From assembly GCF_036226465.1 (NCBI RefSeq), contig NZ_CP108476.1:2976001-3040000 (forward strand): 64,000 nucleotides of DNA, given 5' to 3'. The notes beneath the pieces were generated by a model. It ran no database searches. It had not been told where the DNA came from and saw only the letters and a program-made list of their open reading frames with translations. Shown one piece after another: positions 34,058-42,912 of the stretch. The translations under genes were made by a program, and so were the position numbers. Every line of letters starts with the position of its first letter. Within the stretch, counting starts at the first letter, position 1. Source of the stretch: Kitasatospora sp. NBC_01250. Its GTDB lineage: Bacteria; Actinomycetota; Actinomycetes; Streptomycetales; Streptomycetaceae.

Positions 34058-35184
34058 CTTCCAGACTCCCTCCCGGCCGGTACAGGCCGCTCGGCCTGCC
34101 CCAGCCGCTCGTACAACTCGCCCAGTCGGGCCGCTGTGCGGACAATGTCGTAGTGCGCCACCGCCGGTGGCCGGGGCAGCGGGACGGCCAGCGGCGCCGG
34201 GCCGAGCGCCAGCAGCGCCTCCTGGTAGGCCGCCACCGTCGACGGCAGCTTGCGGGCGCCGGGTGCGTCCGCGGCGGGCAGTTCCTCCAGCGCCGGGCAG
34301 CCGCTGTGCAGCACGGGCAGGCCGGCGGCCAGCCCTTCGAGCACCGCCAGGCCGAAGGTCTCCTCCACCGAGGGCGCGGCCAGCACGTCCATCGCGCTCA
34401 ACAGGTCGGGCACGTCGGCGCGTTCGCCGATCAGCAGGACCCGGGCTCCGATCCCGAGCTCGCGGGCCAGCTCGGTGAGCGCAGCACGCTCGGGCCCCTC
34501 CCCCACCACCAGCAGCACCGCCTCGGGCAGCACGGTGAGCGCCTGCACCAGCACGTCGAACCGCTTGCCGGGCACCAGCCGCCCCACCGCGCCGATCACC
34601 ACGGCATCGGCCGCGATGCCGAGCCTGCGCCGCACCGCCGTCCGCCGGTCCCAGGGCACCGCGAAGCTCGCCGCCTCGATGCCGTTCGGCAGCACCGCCA
34701 CCCGCTGCGCCGGCACGCCCCACGCGGTCAGCGTGCCCGCCACCCGCCCGGAGACCGCCACGGTGGTGACGCCGAGCCGCTCGGCCGCCAGGTAGAGGGA
34801 CTTGACCCCGGTGCCGACCGGCCGGCCCTCGATCGTCCCGGCGTGCAGCGAGTGCTCGGTGGCCAGCACCGTGCGCACCCCGGCCAGCCGGGCGGCCAGC
34901 CGGCCGTAGAGGCCGGCCCGGTACAGGTGGGTGTGCACCACGTCGTAGCGGCCCCGGCGGATCAGCCGGACCAGGCGGGGCAGCACCGCGAGGTCGCGGT
35001 TGCCGCGCATCGCGAGCTCGTGCACGGTGACGCCCTCGGCGCGCAGCGCCGCGGCCACGCTGCCGGGGTTGGTCAGCGTGGCCACCTCGCACTCGACCGA
35101 CGGCGGCAGGTGCCGGACCGTCAGCAGCAGCTGCTGCTCGGCGCCGCCCGCCGCCAGGCCGGTGATCACGTGCAGCACTCTCAT
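34054..35184 (-). CDS. GT4-family glycosyltransferase
   Basis: This 376-residue GT-B enzyme has the N-terminal HVITGLAAGGAEQQLL glycine loop and VVHTHLYRAG. The C-terminal nucleotide-sugar site is VGRLVPGKRFDVLVQAL ... GEGPERAAL and the EX7E motif is in APSVEETFGLAVLEGLAAGLPV. It adds one sugar of the exopolysaccharide repeat unit at the inner membrane face; donor and acceptor unknown. Translationally coupled to neighbours through ATGA overlaps. Confidence 0.9.
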   Translation of the reverse strand: MRVLHVITGLAAGGAEQQLLLTVRHLPPSVECEVATLTNPGSVAAALRAEGVTVHELAMRGNRDLAVLPRLVRLIRRGRYDVVHTHLYRAGLYGRLAARLAGVRTVLATEHSLHAGTIEGRPVGTGVKSLYLAAERLGVTTVAVSGRVAGTLTAWGVPAQRVAVLPNGIEAASFAVPWDRRTAVRRRLGIAADAVVIGAVGRLVPGKRFDVLVQALTVLPEAVLLVVGEGPERAALTELARELGIGARVLLIGERADVPDLLSAMDVLAAPSVEETFGLAVLEGLAAGLPVLHSGCPALEELPAADAPGARKLPSTVAAYQEALLALGPAPLAVPLPRPPAVAHYDIVRTAARLGELYERLGQAERPVPAGRESGR

Positions 35185-35972
35185 CGCTGCTCCCCTCGCC
35201 GCCGCAGCTCGGTGACCACGTCCCGCAGCCCGCACCGGCCGCGTTTGGCCCGCAGCCGCCACGCGCCGTCGCGGTCGCCCACGTAGCAGCGGGGCAGCGC
35301 GAAGCGGCCGGCCAGCGTGCTGTGGCCGATCGCCACCGCGTAGTCGTAGCCGGCCTCCTCGACCGCGCGGGCGGCGGGCTCGTCCACCGCGCCGTACGGG
35401 TAGCAGAAGCCGCCGACCGGGCCGCCGAGCAGCTCGCTCAGCGCCCGCCGGCTCTCCCGCACCTCCGAGCGCAGCAGGCCGGCCGGGAGGCCGGGCAGGG
35501 CCAGGTGGCTCATCCCGTGCGAACCGATCTCCCAGCCGCTGCGGGCCAGTTCGCGCACCTGCTCGACGCTGAGCAGCGGCTTGCGGGGGCCCTCGGCGTC
35601 CCAGAAGTTGTCGCCGCCGAGCCGGTCGGCCACCACGAAGACGGTGGCGGTGAATCCGTAGCCGCGCAGCACCGGGACCACGTGCCCGGCGAAGTCGGCG
35701 TAGCCGTCGTCGAAGGTCAGCCCGACCAGGCGCTCGCGGCGGCCCTCGGCGCGGGCACGCAGCAGCTCACGGATGCTGACGCCGCGCCAGCCGCGGGCGG
35801 CCAGCCAGCGCAGCTGGGCGGCGAACCGGTCGGGGCTGACCGTGAGCAGGTACGGATCCTCCTCCTCGACGGCCACCGAGTGGTACATCAGGATCCACGG
35901 CGCCCTGGGCCATCGGGCGGTGGCACCGCCCTGGCGCGGCAGCTGCGGCCGGTGGACGAGTTCAGCAACCAT
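35181..35972 (-). CDS. Polysaccharide deacetylase (NodB/CE4 family)
   Basis: This 263-residue CE4 enzyme has motif 1 TFDDGYADF (catalytic Asp and metal Asp), motif 2 SHGMSHLAL (HxxxH metal His), and motif 3 FCYPYGAVDEPA. WILMYHSV near the start is also typical. It removes N- or O-acetyl groups from the polymer. No signal peptide is obvious, so it may act on lipid-linked intermediates inside the cell or be exported unusually. It overlaps the flippase gene by 11 bp at its start. Confidence 0.88.
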   Translation of the reverse strand: MVAELVHRPQLPRQGGATARWPRAPWILMYHSVAVEEEDPYLLTVSPDRFAAQLRWLAARGWRGVSIRELLRARAEGRRERLVGLTFDDGYADFAGHVVPVLRGYGFTATVFVVADRLGGDNFWDAEGPRKPLLSVEQVRELARSGWEIGSHGMSHLALPGLPAGLLRSEVRESRRALSELLGGPVGGFCYPYGAVDEPAARAVEEAGYDYAVAIGHSTLAGRFALPRCYVGDRDGAWRLRAKRGRCGLRDVVTELRRRGEQR

Positions 35973-37710
35973 CGGGGACCGTTCCTTCCTCCAGGAGTTC
36001 TTCTCCTGCCGAACGCCGTCCCCCCGGCCCTGCGTGGGCCTGCGGCCCGGTCCGGGCCCGCCGGCCGCGGGCCATGGCGAGTGCCCTGGTGAGCGGTGCG
36101 GTGAGCTCGTGGGCGCCGAGCAGCCCGCCGAGCGCCAGGTAGACGGCGAGCACCACGGCCCCGCCGGCCGCGATGGACGGCGCCTCGGCGTGGACCAGCC
36201 GGGCCGTCAGCGTGCCGGCCACCGCCGCACCGCCGGCCGCCGCGAGCAGCCGGGCCTGGCCGGCCAGCACCGTGGGCATCCGCAGCGCGATGCCGCGCAG
36301 TGCGAGCCCGCGCAGCAGCAGCACGGCGGTGGTGGTGATGCCCGCCGCGTTGCCCGCGGCCAGCCCGAGTGCGCCGAACCGGTGGGTGCTGAGCACCCCG
36401 ACCGAGGTGGTGACGGCCAGGCCGATCACCATCGCGGCCACCGGGTACCAGTCGAGCAGCGGGTGGCCCGCCTGGATCGGGCGCGGGTCGTCCGCCCGGC
36501 GCACGGCCGGGCGCATCGAGAAGAACGGCCGGACCATCACGCCGATCAGCGCCTGGGCCAGCAGCCCGCAGCTGTAGACCTGGATCACCTGGGCGGTGGC
36601 GGTGGTGTCGGCCGGGCCGAACGCGCCGCGCTGGAAGAGCAGGGCGACCACGGGGTGCGCGCAGGCGATCAGGAAGGCGGTGCCGGCCAGCACCACGGCC
36701 GCGGCCTGCCCGAGGTCCTTCTCCACCCGGTCCCGGGCCGCCGCCAGGTCGCCGGCGGCCAGCGCCCGCGCGACCAGCGGGAAGGTCACCGTGCAGATCA
36801 GCAGGGCGGTGGTCATCGCCAGCTGGGAGACCTTGGCCGCGTAGTTGAGGTGCGAGATGGTGCCGACCGGCAGGTCGGAGCCGAGCGAGCGCTCGATGAA
36901 GACCTGGGACTGCCGGGTGATCGTGAAGGCCGCCACCGGCAGCAGCGCCAGCGGGCTGAGCAGCAGTCCGCGCCCGCCGCGGGCGGCGCGCCCGCGCGCA
37001 GGGCCCGCGCGCAGGGCCCGCAGGAACGGCGCGATCAGCAGCCCGGCCATCAGCAGGCTGCCGAAGGCCACGCCGAGCGCGGCGGCCCGCACCCCGAGGG
37101 CCAGGTGGAGCAGGGTCAGCACCGCGAGGATGCCGAGGTTGTACGCCACGTAGATGGCGGCCGGCGCGGTGAACCGGTGGTGGGCGCGGAGCGCGGCGCC
37201 CAGGTAGCCGGCCAGGCCGAACGGCAGCACCGTGAGGGCGGTGATCCGGGTGCAGGTCACCGCGAGCCCGGGGTCGGCCAGGCCGGGGGCCAGCAGCCGC
37301 ACCACCTCGGGGGCCCAGAGGACGGTGGCACCGGACAGCGCGCACAGACCGCCCAGCAGCCAGGGCAGCGTGTCGGCGGTCAGCTGCCGCACCGGGTCGG
37401 CGCCCTCGGGCCGCTCCTCGCGCAGCACCAGGGCCAGGCTGAAGGCCGGGACCATGAGGAACGTCATCGCGTCCTCGATCAGCAGCGGCGCGGCGGTCTC
37501 CGGCACGGTCCAGGAGACCAGGAACGCGTCCGTCCCCTCGTCCGCGCCGAAGAACCGGGCCAGCAGCAGGTCACGCAGCAGACCGAGCCCGGAGCCGGCC
37601 GCGCTGAGCACGGCGGTGATCCCGAAGGCCTTGGCGAGGAAGGACGGGCCGCGGCGGACCGGGTCCGGTGCCACCGGCGCCACGGTGGGCAGTTCCTGAC
37701 TGATCGTCAT
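35962..37710 (-). CDS. MurJ/MviN-type lipid-linked saccharide flippase
   Basis: This 582-residue polytopic protein (about 13-14 helices) of the MVF/MOP superfamily has MurJ-like features: LLRDLLLARFFGADEGTDAFLVSWTVPE, GYLGAALRAHHRFTAPAA, and ARDRVEKDLGQAAAVVLAGTAF. Its place between a Wzy-type ligase and a deacetylase indicates it flips the repeat unit of this exopolysaccharide rather than lipid II. Use of a MurJ relative in place of Wzx is notable. ATG at 37710 overlaps the upstream gene by 4 bp. The C-terminus is a charged tail. Confidence 0.85.
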   Translation of the reverse strand: MTISQELPTVAPVAPDPVRRGPSFLAKAFGITAVLSAAGSGLGLLRDLLLARFFGADEGTDAFLVSWTVPETAAPLLIEDAMTFLMVPAFSLALVLREERPEGADPVRQLTADTLPWLLGGLCALSGATVLWAPEVVRLLAPGLADPGLAVTCTRITALTVLPFGLAGYLGAALRAHHRFTAPAAIYVAYNLGILAVLTLLHLALGVRAAALGVAFGSLLMAGLLIAPFLRALRAGPARGRAARGGRGLLLSPLALLPVAAFTITRQSQVFIERSLGSDLPVGTISHLNYAAKVSQLAMTTALLICTVTFPLVARALAAGDLAAARDRVEKDLGQAAAVVLAGTAFLIACAHPVVALLFQRGAFGPADTTATAQVIQVYSCGLLAQALIGVMVRPFFSMRPAVRRADDPRPIQAGHPLLDWYPVAAMVIGLAVTTSVGVLSTHRFGALGLAAGNAAGITTTAVLLLRGLALRGIALRMPTVLAGQARLLAAAGGAAVAGTLTARLVHAEAPSIAAGGAVVLAVYLALGGLLGAHELTAPLTRALAMARGRRARTGPQAHAGPGGRRSAGEELLEEGTVPDGC

Positions 37711-39074
37711 GCCATCTGCTCCCGCTCGGCGGGCAGCGCCCAGCTGGCGGCCACCCCCAGGATCACCGAGGTCAGCACCGTGGTGGTGCCGCCGATGTCG
37801 GCGTAGAGGAAGTCGACCAGCACCCAGCAGAGCAGCCCGAGCGCCGCGGGGCCCGCGGCCCCGGCGCGGCGCAGGCAGCCGAGCAGCAGGGACAGGAAGA
37901 GCCCGCCGTACGCGACGATGCCGACCAGGCCCTGCTCGCAGAGCACCAGGAAGTACATGTTGTGCGGCGAGAGCAGCGGCTCGCGCTCGAAGCCGATCGT
38001 GGCGTCGGCCGCGTCGCTGCCCGAGGAGAGCCGCAACGGGGCGTGGGAGTCGCGCAGTTGGGGGAAGCTCTTGGGTCCGGCGCCGGTGGCGGGGTGATCG
38101 GCCCAGATCGACCGGGCGGTGGCCCACAGGTCGTACCGGTCGCTGACCGAGTGGTCCTCGTTGCCGCCGGAGACCGAGCCGATGCTGCTCAGCCGCTCGG
38201 CCACGCCACCGCCGCCCGCGCCGAGCCCGCCGACCAGCACGATCGCCGCCGCCAGCCCCAGGCCCGCCCAGCGCAGCGCGAGCCGGGCGTCCGCCTTGAG
38301 CAGCAGCACGGCGGCGGCCACCGCGGTGGCGATCCAGCTGCCCCGGCTGAAGGAGACCGCGAGCGGGAACACCAGGAAGGCCGCCGCGGCCAGCAACCCG
38401 CGCCGCCACCACGTCCTCTGAGGCTCCATCAGTCCTAGGGCCAGGGCGGCCAGCAGGCCGAAGCTGACCACGCCGGACATCGCCATGATGTCGAGCGCGC
38501 CGAAGGTGCCCACCGCCCGGATCGGCTCACCGGTGTAGGAGGCGCCGGTGCCGGTGAGGTACTGCTCGGCGCCCAGGCCGCCCTCGATCAGCGCGGCGAG
38601 CACGAAGGCGCCCAGCACCAGCCGCAGGTCCGTGCGGTCGCGCAGCGCGGTCAGCACCGCGGCCGGGACCAGTACGAAGATCTGCACCAGGCGGATGAAG
38701 CCGGTCAGGCTGGCGGCGGGGTCGACCGAGGTGATCGTGGCGGCGGCGGCAGCGGCGACCACGCCGCTGAGGACCAGGCAGGCGGACCGGCTCAGCGCCG
38801 GGGGGCGCCCGCGCAGCAGGTCCACGCCGAGCAGGCCCACCAGCGCGAGCGAGGCGAGGTCGGCGGGGGTGATGTGGACGGCGGCGGTGACGTTCTCCTC
38901 GCCGGTGGGGACGCAGACGAGCAGGACGGTCAGCGCGACCAGCAGGCTCGGGCGGCGCAGCACGGCGGCGACCGCCGCACGCGGCAGGGCGGTCGGCGGC
39001 CGATCGGCCGGGCGCCGGTCGGCCGGCGGGCGGGCGGCGGCTAAAGCGGGATGCGGCGCAAGGGTCAGGGCCAC
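37707..39074 (-). CDS. O-antigen ligase / Wzy-type polymerase
   Basis: This 455-residue membrane protein has ~10-12 helices and the Wzy_C-type periplasmic loop (RYDLWATARSIWADHPATGAGPKSFPQL ... PHNMYFLVLCEQGLVG), where the conserved H-N of PHNMYL is characteristic. It polymerises or ligates lipid-linked repeat units outside the membrane. The N-terminus is Arg/Pro-rich. It begins 7 bp after the sugar phosphotransferase stop and overlaps the flippase start by 4 bp. Confidence 0.85.
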   Translation of the reverse strand: MALTLAPHPALAAARPPADRRPADRPPTALPRAAVAAVLRRPSLLVALTVLLVCVPTGEENVTAAVHITPADLASLALVGLLGVDLLRGRPPALSRSACLVLSGVVAAAAAATITSVDPAASLTGFIRLVQIFVLVPAAVLTALRDRTDLRLVLGAFVLAALIEGGLGAEQYLTGTGASYTGEPIRAVGTFGALDIMAMSGVVSFGLLAALALGLMEPQRTWWRRGLLAAAAFLVFPLAVSFSRGSWIATAVAAAVLLLKADARLALRWAGLGLAAAIVLVGGLGAGGGGVAERLSSIGSVSGGNEDHSVSDRYDLWATARSIWADHPATGAGPKSFPQLRDSHAPLRLSSGSDAADATIGFEREPLLSPHNMYFLVLCEQGLVGIVAYGGLFLSLLLGCLRRAGAAGPAALGLLCWVLVDFLYADIGGTTTVLTSVILGVAASWALPAEREQMA

Positions 39075-39081
39075 GGTGGGG

Positions 39082-40590
39082 TCAGCTCCCGTCCGGGCGG
39101 AGCATCAGCACGGCGGTGCGCAGCAGGACCTTGACGTCCTGCCAGAGGCTCCAGCTCTCGATGTAGCGGTTGTCGAAGCGGGCCCGGTCCTCGATCGAGG
39201 TGTCCCCGCGCAGCCCGTTGACCTGGGCCAGGCCGGTCAGTCCGACCGGGACCCGGTGCCGGTCGGCGTACTCCGGGTAGGCCTGGCTGAACCGCATGAC
39301 GAAGTACGGGCGCTCGGGGCGCGGGCCCACCAGGGTCATGTCGCCGCGCAGCACGTTCCACAGCTGCGGCAGCTCGTCCAGCGAGCTGCGGCGCAGCAGC
39401 CGGCCGACCGCGCTCATCCGGTGGTCCTGGGAGATGTTCCAGTGGGTGGCGGACTCGTGCTCGTTGGCGGGGCGCAGGGTGCGGAACTTGAGCAGGGTGA
39501 AGACCTGGCCGTCCAGCCCGGTGCGCTGCTGGCGGAAGAGCACGCCGGGGCCGGTGTCGAGGCGGACGGCCAGCGCGCAGAGGGCCAGCACCGGGGAGAT
39601 GGCGATCAGGCCCAGGGCGGCGGCGGCGATGTCGACGGCCCGCTTGACCAGCCAGCCGGGCCGGCGGCGCGGCGGGCGCGGCAGCCGCAGGCAGGGGTAG
39701 CCCCACAGGTGGTCGGGCAGCTGCCGGGCTCCGGCGCCCAGCGCGGCGTGCTCGCGCAGGGCCGGGACCAGCCAGACCTGGCAGCCGAGCCGCACCGCCT
39801 CGCGCATCGCCACGGCCGTCTCCGCCTCGTCCGCGGCGCCGGCCGTGGCGATCAGCCGCACCACGCCGTGCCGGCGCACCTCGCGCTCCAGCGCCTCGCG
39901 GCCCCCGAGCACCGGCACCGGGGAGTCGCCGGGCAGCAGCACCGGGTCCGGGTCCAGGTAGCCGATCGGGCGCATCCCGTACTCGGGGTGCTCGCGCAGC
40001 GCCGCCGTCACCCGCTGGCCGAGCGCTCCCGCGCCGAGCACCAGCACGGGCACCGGACGCCGCCGGTGCAGGCGGCGCAGCAGGGCGTAGACCATCCCGC
40101 GGCCGAGCGCGGCGAGCGCGGTCAGCGCGGTGAGCAGGGCGAGCAGCCGGGCCCAGCCCAGCGGACCGCAGGCCGGCCAGGCGCCGGGCAGGCAGCCGGA
40201 GAGGGTGACGGCGAAGGCGAGCGCGACGGCCGCGCGGCCGATCAGCGCGGGCAGTTCGTCCAGCACGGACGGGGTCATCCGGGTGCGGTAGAGGCCGCCG
40301 GCCAGGTTGAGCGGCAGCAGGACCGGCAGTACGGCGGCCGCGGTGCCCACCGGGTAGCCGGACTCGGCGGTGCAGCCGACCGCGCTCGCGCAGGTGGCCA
40401 GCACGTCGACCACGAACAGCGCCGCGGGCAGCGCCACCGCGGAGCGCAGGCCCCGGCGGTGGCGGCCCAGCTGGGTCGCCGTCCGGGACTGCGCGGGCCG
40501 GCTCGGCCGCTCCAGCAACTCGGTCGCCAGCCGCCGGCTGTCGGCCGCGACTCGCCCAGGCCGCGGCACGCTCTCGTGGTCAATGGTCAT
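39082..40590 (-). CDS. Polyprenyl glycosylphosphotransferase (WbaP/PssY-like) initiating exopolysaccharide synthesis
   Basis: This 502-residue protein has four or five N-terminal helices, a CoA-binding-like domain (VPVLVLGAGALGQRVTAAL...), and a C-terminal bacterial sugar transferase domain. That domain has KRAVDIAAAALGLIAISPVL, LFRQQRTGLDGQVFTLLKFRTL, and RRSSLDELPQLWNVLRGDMTLVGPRPERP. It transfers sugar-1-phosphate to undecaprenyl phosphate, the first step. First gene of the seven-gene operon. ATG at 40590 with GGGGAG ~11 bp upstream. Confidence 0.92.
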   Translation of the reverse strand: MTIDHESVPRPGRVAADSRRLATELLERPSRPAQSRTATQLGRHRRGLRSAVALPAALFVVDVLATCASAVGCTAESGYPVGTAAAVLPVLLPLNLAGGLYRTRMTPSVLDELPALIGRAAVALAFAVTLSGCLPGAWPACGPLGWARLLALLTALTALAALGRGMVYALLRRLHRRRPVPVLVLGAGALGQRVTAALREHPEYGMRPIGYLDPDPVLLPGDSPVPVLGGREALEREVRRHGVVRLIATAGAADEAETAVAMREAVRLGCQVWLVPALREHAALGAGARQLPDHLWGYPCLRLPRPPRRRPGWLVKRAVDIAAAALGLIAISPVLALCALAVRLDTGPGVLFRQQRTGLDGQVFTLLKFRTLRPANEHESATHWNISQDHRMSAVGRLLRRSSLDELPQLWNVLRGDMTLVGPRPERPYFVMRFSQAYPEYADRHRVPVGLTGLAQVNGLRGDTSIEDRARFDNRYIESWSLWQDVKVLLRTAVLMLRPDGS

Positions 40591-40739
40591 CAGCGCACGA
40601 ACTCCCCTGCTGTGTGCCCTTGGTGGCGGATCCCGGCACCGGGTGCCCGGCACCGCGGAGCCCGGTTCCGTGGGCGCGGTCCGGGTAGCACCTGCTGCCG
40701 TGTGAGCGGTGAGGGTTCTCGACCACCGGGGCGGTCAAG

Positions 40740-40758
40740 GTTCTCGCACATGGAGAAC
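40740..40758. promoter_or_regulatory. Inverted repeat GTTCTC/GAGAAC upstream of the exopolysaccharide operon
   Basis: GTTCTC-GCACATG-GAGAAC has perfect 6-bp arms around a 7-bp spacer, ~150 bp upstream of the sugar phosphotransferase start. A further GGTTCTCG occurs ~25 bp closer to the gene. Candidate operator. Confidence 0.4.
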
Positions 40759-40772
40759 GAAGCAGGCAAAAT

Positions 40773-40792
40773 CAGACATTACCGAATGTCTG
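40773..40792. promoter_or_regulatory. 20-bp palindrome upstream of the exopolysaccharide operon
   Basis: CAGACATT-ACCG-AATGTCTG has perfect 8-bp arms. It lies in the AT-rich part of the spacer, ~183 bp upstream of the first gene. Size and symmetry suit a dimeric repressor or activator; no cognate regulator is encoded nearby. Confidence 0.5.
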
Positions 40793-41027
40793 CTACATTT
40801 CCGGAAGCTGACTTGCCATTTCATTCCACCCGCCCATTAATAGGAATTTCCGATTTGGTCGCTGGGCGCGACCGAAAAGGGTGAGCGGCGAGGGCGATCC
40901 GGGCAACGCGCACGCCCGTACGGGTCGTTGGGCACGCCTGTCCGAAAAAGGCGACAAGCGCCGCCAAACGGAAAGAACGCATCCGCACCCGATCGGAACG
41001 GCCTGCTTTTCACTGCCTGAGAAACGA

Positions 41028-42176
41028 TCAGATCCGCGCGGGGACACGGGGAGTCGACTGGCCTCCACTGATCGACTTCTGATAGAGATCCGACACTCGC
41101 GCGACCACCGTGCGCACGTCGTGCCGGGCCGCCACCCACTCCCGGGCGACCGCCCCCCGGCGGGCGCACTCCAGCGGGTCGGACAGCGCCTCGGCCAGCG
41201 CATTGGTCAGCGCCGCCGGATCCTGCACCGGGATCAGCCCGGTCTCCCGCTGCTCCGGCGGCAGTTGCTCACGCGCACCGGGCACCTCCGCCACCAGCAC
41301 CGGGCGGGCCATCGCCATCGCCTCCAGCGGCGCCAGCGCCATCCCCTCCCAGCGCGAGGGCAGCACCACCAGATCGGCCGCCGCCAGCCAGGGCCGCGGG
41401 TCGAGCACCTCGCCCGCCAGCCGCACCCGGTAGGGCTCGGGCAGCGCCCGGGCCTGCGCGGCCAGCGCCTGCGCGTCCGGACCGCCGCCGACCAGCGCCA
41501 GCCGGGCGCCCGGCACCCGGCGCAGCACCGCGGGCCAGCAGGCAAGCAGCAGGTCCTGGCCCTTCTGCCGGCACAGCCGCCCCACGCAGACCGCCAGCGG
41601 ATCGGACAGGTCCAGGCCCAACGAGAGCCGTGCGGCCCGGCGTTCGGCCGGCGTGTGGTGGCCGAGGTCCACCCCGTTGGGCACCACGGCGAACGGGGCG
41701 CTGATCCCGGCCGCCTCACCGTCCAGCCGCTCCTGCTCGCTGACGCAGAGCACACTGGTGGCCCAGCGGGTCGCGTACCGCTCCCAGCGCGTGCTGGCGG
41801 TGGCCAGCGCACCGGTGGCGGCGGCGAAGGACCAGGCGTGCGGCTGGAACACGGTGGGCAGCCGGCCGCGCAGCGCCAGCCGCCCGGCCAGACCCGCCTT
41901 GGCACTGTGCAGGTGGACCAGGTCGGGCGCGGAGTTGCGCACCAGCCGGCGCAGCCGGGCGGTCTCGGCCGGCACGCTCGCACCCGGCGACCGGCGGGCC
42001 GGCCACTCCAGCAGCTCGGCGCCCGCCGCCGTGGCCCCGGCGGCCAGCCGGCCGCCGGGCGGGCAGGCCAGCAGCACCCGGTAGCCGGCCGCCCGCTGCC
42101 CGCGCACCAGGTCGGTGACCACCTGGGCCACGCCGCCGTCGACGGGCTGGGACACGTGAAGGATCGTCAGATGCAC
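41028..42176 (-). CDS. GT4-family glycosyltransferase
   Basis: This 382-residue GT-B enzyme has an N-terminal ILHVSQPVDGGVAQVVTDLVRGQRAAGYRV (glycine loop) and the C-terminal VGRLCRQKGQDLLLACWP, GGGPDAQAL and SRWEGMALAPLEAMAMARPV (EX7E). It is on the same strand as the exopolysaccharide operon but separated by 437 bp, so it probably has its own promoter. It adds another sugar of the repeat unit (inference from context). ATG at 42176; only spacer DNA follows upstream. Confidence 0.88.
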   Translation of the reverse strand: MHLTILHVSQPVDGGVAQVVTDLVRGQRAAGYRVLLACPPGGRLAAGATAAGAELLEWPARRSPGASVPAETARLRRLVRNSAPDLVHLHSAKAGLAGRLALRGRLPTVFQPHAWSFAAATGALATASTRWERYATRWATSVLCVSEQERLDGEAAGISAPFAVVPNGVDLGHHTPAERRAARLSLGLDLSDPLAVCVGRLCRQKGQDLLLACWPAVLRRVPGARLALVGGGPDAQALAAQARALPEPYRVRLAGEVLDPRPWLAAADLVVLPSRWEGMALAPLEAMAMARPVLVAEVPGAREQLPPEQRETGLIPVQDPAALTNALAEALSDPLECARRGAVAREWVAARHDVRTVVARVSDLYQKSISGGQSTPRVPARI

Positions 42177-42323
42177 GGCCGCGAGCCTAGGGTGGCGCGG
42201 CGCGGCGGACCGCCTGCCGTCACCCGCCCGGGGGCGCGGTCCACTCGTACGGGCGGGCAGGTCGTACGGGTGTCCGCGTTGTTCGGATCTCCGGCCGCTC
42301 GGGCCGGTCCGGGCTCCCCGCTC

Positions 42324-42393
42324 CAGATCTCCTGCTTCAGACTTCCTGCTTCAGACTTCCTGCGGCAGACTTCCTGCGGCAGGAAGCCTGTGG
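42324..42393. repeat. 14-bp tandem repeat in the spacer after the SRPBCC gene
   Basis: Five head-to-tail 14-bp units start at 42324, 42338, 42352, 42366 and 42380. The core is CAGACTTCCTGC(GG/TT); units 3 and 4 are identical and the last is diverged. Fourteen is not a multiple of three and the stretch lies between genes, so it is noncoding. Within it, CTTCCTG-CGG-CAGGAAG (42370-42386) forms a hairpin ~20 bp past the SRPBCC stop and may terminate that gene. Confidence 0.8.
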
Positions 42394-42405
42394 CAGGCGA
42401 CCGGC

Positions 42406-42846
42406 CTACTTCAGGTGGTCGGCGAGCTTGGCGAGCACCTCGTCGTGGATCCGGTTCAGGCCCTTGGGCGCGAAGGTGCGCTCGAAGAAGCCGCCGATGC
42501 CGCCGGCGCCCTGCCAGGTGGTCTCGATCGCCACGGTGGTCCGGTCGGCACCGGCGCCGGAGACGGTCCAGGTGATCACCATCGAGGAGTTGGCGTCCTT
42601 CTCCACCAGGGTGCCGGGCGCGGGGGCGCTGACGGTGAAGAGGCAGTCCCGGACCCGCTTCTCGGTGGCCTGCAGCTTCCAGTGCACCTGGGTGCCGGCG
42701 CCGATGCCGCCGGCCCGCACCTCGTACTCGCTGTACTGCGCGGGCAGCAGGGTCGGCCGGACGGTGCTGTAGTCGGCGATCGCCTCGTACACCTGCTCGG
42801 GGGTGGCGGAGTAGGTCCGCTCGGTGCGGGCCTGGACCTGGGCCAT
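42406..42846 (-). CDS. SRPBCC (START-like) family protein
   Basis: This 146-residue protein has the polyketide-cyclase/dehydrase-like START fold: MAQVQARTERTYSATPEQVYEAIADYSTVRP, an inner strand VTWTVSGAGADRTTVAIETTW, and the C-terminal helix FAPKGLNRIHDEVLAKLADHL. The fold binds hydrophobic ligands; the role is unknown. No enzyme residues can be named. ATG at 42846 with GGAGCTCC upstream. Divergent from the HipA-like kinase gene. Confidence 0.82.
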   Translation of the reverse strand: MAQVQARTERTYSATPEQVYEAIADYSTVRPTLLPAQYSEYEVRAGGIGAGTQVHWKLQATEKRVRDCLFTVSAPAPGTLVEKDANSSMVITWTVSGAGADRTTVAIETTWQGAGGIGGFFERTFAPKGLNRIHDEVLAKLADHLK

Positions 42847-42912
42847 GGGTGGAGCTCCTTCGGTGCCGAAATACGTGGTGGTGTGCGTCGGGGCACAGCT
42901 TAGGCTGGCCGG

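Larger units (their letters stand above)
40591..41027. other. Promoter region of the exopolysaccharide operon
   Basis: This noncoding stretch between the operon and the upstream glycosyltransferase gene contains an unusually AT-rich core (about 40,758-40,870) and two inverted repeats (separate entries). It should carry the main operon promoter reading leftward. No reliable hexamers are assigned. Confidence 0.6.
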
